DNA of 64,000 bases, taken from positions 462,946 through 526,945 of the forward strand of contig CAJJDN010000006.1 of NCBI GenBank assembly GCA_905182985.1, read 5' to 3'. The stretch is from Paramecium sonneborni. Taxonomy: Eukaryota > Ciliophora > Oligohymenophorea > Peniculida > Parameciidae. This document shows positions 12,411 through 22,753 of this stretch, piece after piece (within the stretch, counting starts at the first letter, position 1; each line of letters begins with the position of its first letter). The notes under the pieces were generated by a model. It saw nothing but the letters and a program-made list of their open reading frames with translations. It was not told where the DNA came from and ran no database searches. The position numbers were made by a program, and so were the translations under genes.

Positions 12411-13333
12411 ATGGGATCTAGAAAAAAAGAATTATCTATATTAGATACTCCAGGTCCTGGATAATATCACCCTATAATTCCTTTTCGATAAAGTCCAAGA
12501 GCAATAATGTCAGGTTCAAAAGATTCATTCTATAAAATATCTGATTCTCCAGGACCTGGTAGATATAATCAATTATCATATACAACTAATGGTTTTAAAT
12601 TTCCATAAGAGAAAAGATAATTAACAAATAATAATGATTCTCCAGGTCCAGCAAAATATGATCAAATCAATAACTTTTTTGCACCTGCTTATATTATTCC
12701 AAAAGCAGAAAGAAAAACAAAAGCAAGTTCTTTTGTAACTGGACCTGGATGTTATCATATACCTTCTCTTTTACGATCAAATATAGGTTTTAAAATGCCA
12801 AAGAGCTAAAGATAAAATAAAATTGATATTTTACCTGGTCCTGGAGAATATAGTTTTTAGGATAATAAAACAAAAGGTATAAAAATAGGAACTAGTCCAA
12901 GAATGGAAAAATCAATGTTTTTAGGACCAGGTCCAGCAGATTATTCACCAAGAATAACAACTGATTCTTCTCCCAGAGCTATTTTTGGTACTGCATAAAG
13001 AGGAATTAAAAAAAAAGAGAAATCTCCAGGACCAGGAGATTATGAATTGCCATAAAGCAGAAGTGTGAGTGTAAGAATTATAAATAAAGAAGTTCTCATT
13101 TCCTAAATAAAATGTATAATAGCAATCAAAACCCTAAACACCATTCAGTTATATCAATGATTATACTAGTCTTAGAAAAACATAAATGTCTTTTGGGAAA
13201 GCACATAAAGGAAATTAAAAACATTAAATCATTCCAGTATAAATAAAACAAACCTTTTTAGGGTCCTGGATAATATGATATAGATGGTTTCTTTAGAAGA
13301 AGAATTAAAACAAGAGAGGGTTCAAATATTTGA
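12411..13333 (+). CDS. SHIPPO/ODF3-like (STPGR-repeat) ciliary microtubule protein
   Basis: The protein has at least six Pro-Gly-Pro-Gly-x-Tyr type repeats (DTPGPGQYHP, DSPGPGRYN, DSPGPAKYD, LPGPGEYSF, LGPGPADYS, SPGPGDYELP) spaced about 30-45 residues apart. These are the hallmark of outer-dense-fibre-3/SHIPPO proteins, which coat or line axonemal and cortical microtubules. Two short introns near 13065-13085 and 13237-13261 keep the repeats in frame, and the last repeat (IIPGPGQYDID) is spliced exactly at PGPG. The stop is TGA 13331-13333. The frame also stays repeat-like just upstream of this ATG (NSPAYTMG), so the true start may lie in a short upstream exon. Confidence 0.85.
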
Positions 13334-13448
13334 ATTTTACTACCTTTAACTATGTATTTATATATTCAAAAGATAATTTCTCACATTATTTATTAGGGAA
13401 AATGTAAAATTAATATTTATAATGTACATATATCTCACTACGATTCCT

Positions 13449-13668
13449 TCAGGTATACTTAATTATTCTTAATTAATAAATACTTTGTGGAAGCCAATCA
13501 ATTCATAATTTTCTCTAAAGCATCTTCTGCAAACATTCATGCCATATTTTCTAATCAAACCTTGTCTAGCACCGCAAACTCTGCATTCTTTATTTATATT
13601 ATTTATAAATAACCTCTTGAATCTTTTCCGTAGGTTCTTGGATGAGTTCTGAATAAATGGTTTGGCAT
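13449..13668 (-). CDS. RPS29: 40S ribosomal protein uS14 (S29)
   Basis: A small protein of about 56 residues beginning [17 protein letters not shown] and carrying the two CxxC zinc pairs of eukaryotic uS14: CRVCGARQG and NVCRRCF. Three exons are separated by 26-base introns (one after KDSR, one before the last two residues). The stop is TGA 13449-13451. uS14 sits in the head of the small subunit near the mRNA entry channel. Length and motifs match the family, so the identification is firm. Confidence 0.93.
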
Positions 13669-14174
13669 TCTTACAATATTTTTTTTTTAATTTTAAATAT
13701 TTATTAAAATCTTCTGAATGAATACAACTATCTAACTAAACCTTATGTTATTGCAAATAAAAATTTTCACTTCTTTTTAGACTAAAACCAATTATTTTTA
13801 TATAGTTATCTATTTAAAGTCAATTTCTATTTTCAAAATTCATATACTTTTCTTTATAAACATGTCTTTTTTTCATTTTATATTAATTTTATAATCACCT
13901 TTATACTTTATATATAATAAGTTTCATTAAATAGACTTCTTAATATTTTAAAATATCATATAGATATATTATATTCAATAAATAACATACAATCTCAAAA
14001 AAATTAGTTATTGTTAAAAGTAGTTATCTAATTAAATAATTATGAGAATTTCAAGAATTAGTATCATAAAGCAATTTTGTAATGATTTATCTTAAATAAT
14101 ATTTATATTTTAGTAAGTATAAGTTTATCATATAAAAATAAGTTTTAATATTTTTTCATCTATTAATTTTTATA
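13669..14174. other. Intergenic, nothing recognised
   Basis: AT-rich spacer between the divergent uS14 and LC8 genes. It presumably holds both promoters; no specific motif could be assigned. Confidence 0.5.
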
Positions 14175-14577
14175 ATGGAAGAAAAAAAAGAAACATAAGA
14201 CCTTGCTTAATTGAAAAAAGAAATGTTAGGTGTTGCTATCATAAAAGTAAATTATTTAATATAGGTAGGATACAGATATGAGTCCAGATATGTTATCTGA
14301 AGTATAAGACTCAATAGTTTCAGGAATTGAAAATAATTCATCCCCTGTATTATCAATAGAAGTATAATTTAAAATATATGCTTATTTAAGAATGCTTGTA
14401 AAACTATAAAGGAAGCCCTTGAAAAAAAATACGGTCCCACATGGCAAGTAATTATTGGTAACTTTCAAAAATAATTGAACAGGTGAAGGATATGCTTATG
14501 ATGTTACTGTTTAGAACAATACTAGATTATTTATGTTTTACAATGGATGTTTAGCCTGCTTAGTGTTCAAATCATGA
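14175..14577 (+). CDS. LC8-type dynein light chain
   Basis: Four exons separated by introns of 22 (14247-14268), 29 and 25 bases give a protein of about 108 residues. Signature segments are DTDMSPDML, then ACKTIKEALEKKYGPTWQVIIG, and a C-terminal beta-strand block ending NGCLACLVFKS. This matches the LC8/DYNLL fold (KKYNPTWHCIVG and LLFKSG in animals). The N-terminus is about 15 charged residues longer than canonical LC8. LC8 dimers stabilise dynein intermediate chains and other partners in cilia and cytoplasm. This paralogue departs at several conserved surface positions, so it may be a divergent ciliary LC8-like chain. It converges on the pseudokinase gene 37 bp away. Confidence 0.87.
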
Positions 14578-14614
14578 AATATACATCAATAAAAATCAAT
14601 TGAAACTTGTATAA

Positions 14615-16172
14615 TCAATTTCTAAATAATTTTGTTTAATTAATTGTTTAATCAAATTTTTCTAAAGCAATTTTACTTTTTAATATTGCCTCTTCAACTT
14701 TATTTTCTAGAATACTTCTATTACTCATTAATGATAATTAAGAGAAATAAGATGTATCATAAAGTTATTGATGATTTTAATGTTTATCAACTTTTATAGG
14801 TTTTGGAATGACAATTTTATTTTATTAAAGTTATTAATTTTATTTTAAAGGATTAATCATCATATTTGAAATCTTTGGAACATGAGATAATTGATTTTTT
14901 GTTGATAATGATATTTTAGAAGTGTTTTTAGATTCTGGAGAATGATGAGGAGTACCAATTTATAAATAAGTTATTTATGAATCTAATTGTTATTTATTTT
15001 ATGAAAAGCTTGGCTTATTTCTATATTTATTTATTTGATGTATTTCTTGATTCTATGAATTTTGAGATTCAGAAATATTAAATTTATTATCCAAAGATAT
15101 TTTGCTTGTTTCATTTAATTACAATTAAAAATTAGATTAATTTGAAATTCTTGAAAGTTAACATTCTTCATTTGAATTTTTAACTATAATATTGTCAGAT
15201 AACAATGATCTTGAACTATATTATTGCCTTATTCTTGATATTTATTGGATGCTTTAATCTATTTTATCAATTTATTTAATTTCTAATAGATTCTCATTGC
15301 ATTCATGATAAGATACTACTTAAAGTAATTCATTAAAAGATCCTCTATCTTACGGAAATCTTTTTAGCATTTTTAATAAAATATTCTTAAATTATTAACT
15401 ATAATTTAACTCTTCTATTCTTTGTTTCATTTCATATTCACTATACTAAAATTATAATATTTTAAAATTACATTTAGAGTATCATAACTAAATAATGAAT
15501 TTGTATCAGCTAAAGTAGCAGCCCATAAAGCTGTTAATCCTAACTAAAAGATTTCACATTTCTCAAAATCTAAGTTTAATACTTGTTCTTTGGTTTTTAA
15601 GCATTCTAATTCTTCAGGGGATATATGAATATCTTCTGTAATCTAATTCAATAATTGGATATATTGACTATTTTAAATGTCATAATAAGATTAAAATTTT
15701 ATTGTTCCTTAATTAGAAAGCAGAATATTTTTTAAGTCCATTGGATATATTTAAAATGACTTAAAATACATTAATGCTTTTAAACACATAGATAATAAAC
15801 CCCATAATTATTTCTCTTCATAATATTATTATTTTGTTGCTCTAATTTTTATATTTTATCTTAATTCGTTACTAACATATTCTTAAATCAATTGTAATTT
15901 TGTAAAAGTTGAACAAATATTCTAAAATGTTTATTAAAAGTTCTTACTTTACATATATCAGCTTTATAATAATGAACTTTTAAAATATTTGGATGATCTA
16001 AATTTTTAACTGGGCTGTTGATCTTAATGAAATTTTTTTCAATTATACAAATTGTTTCTCCACTATCATTTTTTTAATATAACTTAATATTTCCAAATCT
16101 AGGATCTATTATTTAATTTAGAAACTAATATTGTTATAAATTAAATCCAGTTGTAGAACTACTTTGTCCCAT
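14615..16172 (-). CDS. Protein kinase-like protein, probable pseudokinase, N-myristoylation signal
   Basis: Starts MGQSSSTTGF, a good N-myristoylation sequence. The kinase fold is recognisable (HPNILKVHYYK in the N-lobe, MDLKNILLSNQGTIKF in the catalytic-loop region, MLKRFPQDRGSFNELL at the end of the C-lobe), but key residues are missing. HRD is replaced by YPMD and DFG by SYYD-like residues. Introns of 26 bases restore the frame twice. A C-terminal tail of about 200 residues is Ser/Gln-rich and ends at TGA 14615-14617. By analogy with membrane-bound pseudokinases it may act as a scaffold (inference). It is divergent from the WD40-like gene, whose start lies 37 bp away. Confidence 0.72.
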
Positions 16173-16209
16173 TTTATAATTTCTATTTATTAATATAAAT
16201 ATTAATTAA

Positions 16210-17592
16210 ATGAGTATTCGTTCAACAACTCCAAATAAAATATTTGGAATCACAGAATTAGAAGAATACAAAATTTCTCAATTTAAACGACCTTAAACAT
16301 CAATGAAGTTTTCTCTTTAAAAAATATAAGAAATTGGTTAATCACTCAATAATATTTTATCTAAAAAGAAAACTCAAAATGATAAAAAGATTTTACAATT
16401 TTTTAATGATAGATTTAATTAAAATATGAAAGAGATTAATACATCAGGATTTTAAGAATCAATAAATTAAGATAAATAAACAATTTCTAAACGAAATCAA
16501 AATCAAACTATTTTTGCTACTATTTACAGTCATTTAGGAGGAACAGAAACAGAAAGATCACATACAAATATAAAAAATTAAAGAGAATCATTTAAATATT
16601 TAAATAACAGCCGATAAAAGAAAAATTAAAATCTGTAATAAAAGATAAATGATGGTCTTAGAAATTAATCCTGGTGGGCCAATGATAATAATCATATTAA
16701 TCAATGCTCTTTAGATTATAGTAAATCTGAAAATATTACAACTAGAAATAATCGAATTCGATAATCAAGTTAATCAGAAATCTAAGATTTTGATTATTAT
16801 ACTTTATAATCTATAGTTGTTCAAATCCAAAATGATCCTAATCAAACAGATCTTATAGTTTGTTGTTAAGATTACAAATTATATTCATTAAATTAATACT
16901 CTAAAATAATTACCTTAATTGGATAGCATTCTAGACCTATTAAATAAATGACTAAGATTATCATTTAGGCTAATAATAAAACTTTCTACACTAGTAGCAG
17001 CGATGGTTAAATTATATAATGGGTATCTGATTCTATGCATGGACCTTTTAAATATTAATAATCTATTAGAATAGAAGAACCACCAATTTAATTACATTTA
17101 GACTAATAAGGATCTTTATATATTTTGACTGCCAATTTTTTAACTTATCAGAATTATAAAATACCTTTAAGTGGAAATGTCAAATGCTTAAGTGTAGCTC
17201 CTAAATAAATAATTATTGCGATAGATAATTAAATTCATTAATTAATTGATGATATAACTAATATTTAAAAAATATAATTGGATAAACATATCAAAACAAT
17301 TTTTTATGAAGATTAACAATTATATATACTTACTACTCAAAGATCTTTAATTGTTTTTGATGATTAATAAAATAATTTAATTTTTAATTCAGAAATCTAA
17401 TTGGATGCTGACTGGATTTATCCTATGCCAAAAAATTAGATTATTATTTAAAAAGACAAAAATGTTATAATATAATCTTTTCAAAGAACTCGAAAGTTTT
17501 AATTAACTGATAAAATTACTTCCTTACTACCCTTATCTTAATATATATTTATAGGGGATTCAAAAAAAACTATTTAAATTATTAAGCTTTGA
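16210..17592 (+). CDS. WD40-like beta-propeller protein
   Basis: One uninterrupted frame of 461 codons with no intron, unusual here. The first 200 residues are disordered and Asn/Gln/Ser-rich. The C-terminal half reads as propeller blades: GQHSRPIKQMTKIII ... FYTSSSDGQIIQWV is a clear WD-type blade (GH...SSSDG.I..W), followed by weaker blades (YILTTQRSLIVFDD, YIFIGDSKKTIQIIKL). WD40 propellers serve as docking platforms. The repeats are degenerate, so partner and role cannot be named. Start 16210 is the first Met after a short divergent spacer. Confidence 0.65.
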
Positions 17593-17984
17593 ATATATAT
17601 TATTTACTAAATTTTTTTATTTTATTCAATCTATTTACTTTAAATAGAAGTTTATCTTACATAATTTATGACCTTCTCTTAAAAATAAATTCTTCTCAAA
17701 ACATGAGATTCGATTTTAGACTTTAAGTTAAGCTGAGATATATAATCTAACAATTCTTTATGATTAAATATATATTTCAGGATAATTTTTTTAAATTGAG
17801 ACTTTTTTTTTTTTTTAATTTTGTTTAATTTTGTCTGTCCATCAAAGAATTATTTTTGATTAGAAAATGCAAACTTGAATTTGATTCTACTAATTTTAAT
17901 TGCATTCTAGATTTCTAATTTTAGAAGTACTTTTAGAAATTTAAATTAATTTTTATAAATAATATGTTAATAATATAAAATTCT
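17593..17984. other. Intergenic, convergent 3' ends
   Basis: Spacer between the ends of the WD40-like and B-box genes. A plus-strand frame around 17650-17870 stays open but has no ATG or motif; treated as noncoding. Confidence 0.4.
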
Positions 17985-19165
17985 TCAATAATATCTTTAG
18001 GATGAATGCCCTTAATTTTTAGAAAATTATGGATTAAAATTAGAATAGTTTGGTTAAATATAAGATTAAATGGTTTAAGGATGGCCTTAAAATTATTTAG
18101 TCTAAATTAACTATGATTATTTGAAAGGTTATTATCCATAACTTTATTATGGTGATCCATTATAAAAAATTGGATTCTAAATTTATTAATTTGGAACATA
18201 TTGCATAGGAACTTTTAATTGTTATTGATATCCATAAGATTATTCTAATCCTGTTTATTGTTATACTATAGAAGGTTGAATTTTTTCCTTTAAAATCATG
18301 TTATCTTAAATTTTAGAATTCTAATAAGGATTTATTTGTGAAACTTAAAGATTTTATGATTTGACTGTTAAAACTTTAGTCTAAATAATTTCTGGAGAAG
18401 CTAGTTTATGAATGTCAAGAAATTCTGGTAAATCTCTATGGATCACATTTACAATTTATGCAATTTATGTACTAAGCTAGGAACTAATTATGAATTTCAT
18501 AAATAATTTACGATTTTACAGTATCAAAATTGATTATTGATGAAGCTTCTTTAAATCTAGATGAAAATACTTAAGCTGTCTTAAAATATAATTCATTATC
18601 TTCTTTAGTTGTAGATAATAAATATGGTAACAATGAATACATGCAATCTGGTTATTTTAATTTTTCTAAGAAATTTACATGAGACCTCCATCTCTCCTCT
18701 AAAACAGAAATAAAAGCCTGTCCATCATGATCAAAATTTTCAAAGTTCTTTTTTTATTTATTTTCTAATTCTATCTCTAAGGCATTAAAATACTATTCCA
18801 CTATATTTAGAATTCTCTATTTAGCTTCTTTTAATTTCTATACTGTTTCTTATGTATAAGATAATGCTTAAGTTGTTGATTATTTAATATCCATGAAAGC
18901 AAATACTAATTATTTAGCTATATATATTCTTTATTATATTATACCTTATTAACAAACCTCTTAATGAACATTAGTCAATATGTTTTCTAAACATTCCAAC
19001 TATGGATATGATCTAAACTGAGAATGCTCATATACATGTTCTTTCATACATTCTGGACACAAAGGTAGCAAACATTCTTTACATTTGCAAAAATTTGTAA
19101 ATGTTTACCCTTAATGATTAAAACAATTTATCTAGTTTAAAAATTATATCCTATACTTTTGGCAT
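17985..19165 (-). CDS. B-box zinc finger protein with coiled coil (TRIM-like, no RING)
   Basis: The first exon encodes only MPK before a 25-base intron. The next gives a B-box zinc finger: CFNHQGQTF..FCKCKECLLPLCPECMKEH, with ordered Cys/His ligands. A 27-base intron leads to a helical coiled-coil region (LKEAKQRILNIVEQYFNAL and onward), as in TRIM proteins. A further intron (about 37 bases, less certain) joins a Pro/Gln/Asn/Tyr-rich low-complexity tail ending at TGA 17985-17987. No RING domain precedes the B-box. Such proteins usually oligomerise and bind targets; the function here is unknown. The tail looks like a protein-interaction or condensate-forming segment (inference). Confidence 0.75.
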
Positions 19166-19469
19166 ATTTTAAGTTGTAAAAATAAAAGGAGCTGTTCTAT
19201 CAATTTATTTATTTTCATTTTATTATTATGAATATTCAGGATTTTAGTTTTAAACCTAAGAATTAAAAATTGTTTGCTATTCATTTTATTGCTATTATTT
19301 TTCCTTTCAATAGTATTTATCATACTTATTAAAATCTTGAGGATTCCATCAATTATGGAACATAATCTTATTAATCTTAAAAATTGTTCCTTTGACCTAA
19401 GGATGTTTCTGACATGACAGTTAAAAATAATTATTAAGCTTTAAATAAATAAATTAATTATTAATATAA
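19166..19469. other. Intergenic, nothing recognised
   Basis: About 300 bp between two minus-strand genes. The plus-strand reading frame visible here is a shadow of the peptidase homologue and has no support. Confidence 0.5.
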
Positions 19470-22400
19470 TCAACATACATGTTAAGGAGCTTATTCTATA
19501 TATTTAGATCTAAACTTATAGGTTTCTTTTATTGCTTATTAAAATTATTCTTAATTCAAAATTAAATCAGATGTTTTCTAAGCAAATGTATCTTATTCTC
19601 TTAATACTTCCATTGGAATTTATGAACCTTCTTTAAAAAGTTATAAAGATAATTTTGAATTCCTAGCTTTAAAGAAAATCAAAAAATATTTCATAAGATC
19701 TGATTTTGAAATCTTTTCCAAAGCTAATATAGTACATTCTCTTTAAGTAAAATAATATGATCCATCTCTAATTGAATTCCAAATAATATCAGCCTGTTAC
19801 TCTAAAGTATTTGGAATTTGTTATAATTATTTCTGTATAGCCTATTTTATACTAATACTATATAAAATTATTAATACCCATCAAAATCTTTATCAAGCAT
19901 TCTATTTAAAAATGTTTCAAAATAACCTAATGATTCTTCAATATAAAAATCAATTTCTTCAGGATCATATGAATTACTTTAAACTATTATTACTATTGAA
20001 TCTATGTGATTTACGGATATTAATGATACATCTACTGCAAATCCTAATTACAATTAATTAAATAAATAATCTTCTATATGAAATTTCATCAATCTTTATA
20101 AAAGTCTCATATAAACATATTAAACTAAACTTGGGTCAGATCCTTAATATAAATTCAAAGTCACGATGCTTTCAGATTTTAATTTTGCTAATCTATATGT
20201 TATAGCTCTTTTTGACAATTTATAAGTTTCTTCTGTAAAAAATTATTTGCTTTTGCTTTATACTTTTGGTAAAATTTATTCAAATATTTATTTAGAAGTA
20301 TCAGCATCAACATTTCCATAAAACAAAATGTCAAATCTTTGATTTTCCCAAAGTTTCTTTAATGTTTCCTAAATTTTTTCAAATTTGACATCAAATTTAT
20401 GCTACTAAAATTCTTATGAGTTAGTTAGGATTTATTTTGCATAAAACATAGCTTTTTCTATTGTTGTAGTATTTTTTTCCCAATATTTATCTTAATACTA
20501 TAAATTTTCAATATACCATTCAAAATCAGCTTTATTAATAGTATAAGCATCTTAATAGTTTTTCATTACTATTTTAGCAATTTCTTCTAATTATTATGTA
20601 AAACATTAGACAATGATTTCAATTTATCCAATTCCAATATCAATTTAAAAAGAAGCAATATTAAATTTAGTAGGTATTTTAAAATTCAATTTGATTATTT
20701 CTTTAGCTATAAAATTTTCACCTAAACTTTCAAAATCTAAGAATCTAGCCAATACTCTAAATTATACTTTAGGAACACCATTAATTGTGTCTTAAATATG
20801 CCATAAATTTCCTGCCACATTAGTTATCAATAATTCAGGATATTTAAAATTTTTCTTTTTTTTTTTTGTATTTTAACTATCTACTGATTGAGGTATTAAT
20901 CCAAATATTGTTGGAATTTAAGAATTGTCAATTATTTTTAGTGTTGTATCTTTAATATTAAGAAGCTTTTGAACTGTGTTTATAGTAATTCCAGCTTCAA
21001 AACTTCTTAATCCAAAAAGTTAATGATATGAAAAATTATCAATTTCAGGTATAGAATATCCTTTATCAATATCATAATCTTATTCAGTTTAAATTACATC
21101 ATCTGGCTCAATAATAAATTCTTCTTCTTCTGATAATTCATCAGGATATTCTTTTTTATCTATAATTGGTTCACTCAATTCATCCTCATAAACTCTATAT
21201 CTTTTTTTAACATTTCCTTTGAATATTTTTTTCTTTTCTTCTTTACATTAAGCTTATTATATAAAAGAATCTCCAAATTTCATAAATCCAATATCAGTTT
21301 AATAAGAATCATAAAAATTGTCTAATAATATTATGGTCATATTTTATGGTTCCATTTATGAAAGAACTTGGGAAATGGCAGCTTTATCATATTTCTTAAG
21401 TAATTTATTTTATAAAATATCTTTTGAAAAATATTGCTTCAAATTAGATGATAATTAAATTATATTCTCTATATCATAGTTAGAATACTAAAAATTGATT
21501 TCTTGTGTTTATAAAAGTTGATCCCAAAATTATTCTAAATTATTTTATTACTTAATGTAATTAATTCTTTTGTATAATGAATTAAGAATCTCATCAATTT
21601 TAGTTTTATTAGGTAAATGTAGAAATATTCTAAAAATAGCAAATTCTTTTGGTATTTCCTTAAATGTATAATAACATTTAAAGGCTAATCTTTTTTCAAC
21701 CATTTCATCACAAAAATTGGTTTCAAATTATTTCATAATCATAAGAATTACAAATTCTAATGATTTTGTTAAATGATTATTTTCTATATCAAAATCAAAT
21801 TCAATTCTCAATTCTTTAACTTTACTTTGAATATAAAAAAATCTTTGATTCTTTAGAGGTAATCCATAATGTTTATAAGTAACTTTTTACAATTATTTAT
21901 CAACACATCCATTGAAATACTCAAATAATAATTCTGTAACTCTTTTTTTTAATTCTTCATTAGTATAAATGACTACAGATAATCTATTAGCTGAATATTT
22001 AGATCGATAAAATTTTTTAGCTTCAATATATGGATTTTTTCCTTCATCTTCAGGTATTTCAAATAAAGTTTTTAAGTTTCCTGTTTAAAATTAACTGTAA
22101 GGATGTTTGGTTTTAGAAATCAATTATTCTGTATAATCATATTATTCCATACTCTTCCATTAAGCATGAAGATTCTATAGAACTCTATCCATTGATTATT
22201 TAGTAAATTAAGGATCAATAAATAATCTAGAGATAACATCTAAAAGTGTAAAAAACGCATCATTTTGAACTTAAGCATAATATATGCTTTCATGTTCATT
22301 TATAATTCTTATTTGTTTTCCTGCATTTAGCATAATAATCTTTCTCAATAGATCAGCTTATGGATATTTTTATGAAGTTTACAATAATTATTGAATATAA

Positions 22401-22675
22401 TTACTCATACCTTAAAAATCTTTTGGATCATTCATATAACCAGTTTCTTCTTTTAATGCAACTGCACTAAGTTCAGTTCTATTTGATGCTATGACCATAA
22501 CATGAATTTAGTTAGGTAAAGTAAATATTTTATAATTTCTATGATCACATTATGCTTTGTTTACTTAAGGATACATATTTTATCTACTATATTGTTAATT
22601 AACAACAAATAACCCAATTCCAGTAGTTATAGATAAGGCTGCTACTGAAAGCAAATAAAATACAACAGGATGCAT
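19470..22675 (-). CDS. M16 (insulysin/nardilysin-type) peptidase homologue, catalytically inactive, membrane-anchored
   Basis: Nearly intronless frame of about 1,060 residues with one 26-base intron close to the 3' end. Residues 4-26 (VVFYLLSVAALSITTGIGLF) form a signal anchor. The M16 framework is clear: TGYMNDPKDFQGM, IYYAQVQNDAFFTLLDVISRLF, HPYSQLQTGNLKTLF, and C-terminal half-domains with FTQRECTILALEKISKSDL. However, the zinc site is gone. The HxxEH motif (HFCEH in human IDE) reads NYIQQ, and the distal Glu ligand of the SEH motif reads as HAQ. It should therefore not hydrolyse peptides, and may act as a binding or chaperone-like subunit (inference). An acidic insert lies near mid-protein. 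Stop is TGA 19470-19472. Confidence 0.85.
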
Positions 22676-22753
22676 TATTATTTGTTTTAAATAAAGAAAA
22701 TTATATAAGAATGATAAATACATTTCAAAAACTATAATGTATGAAATAAAATA

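Noticed and set aside
18001..18300. Plus-strand Tyr/Gln/Gly-rich frame with in-frame TGA, suggesting TGA recoding
   Set aside because: The minus-strand B-box gene tail explains this stretch; the plus frame is its complement.
19230..19900. Plus-strand frame with membrane-like segments
   Set aside because: Contains a TGA and lies antisense to the well-conserved M16 C-terminal domain.
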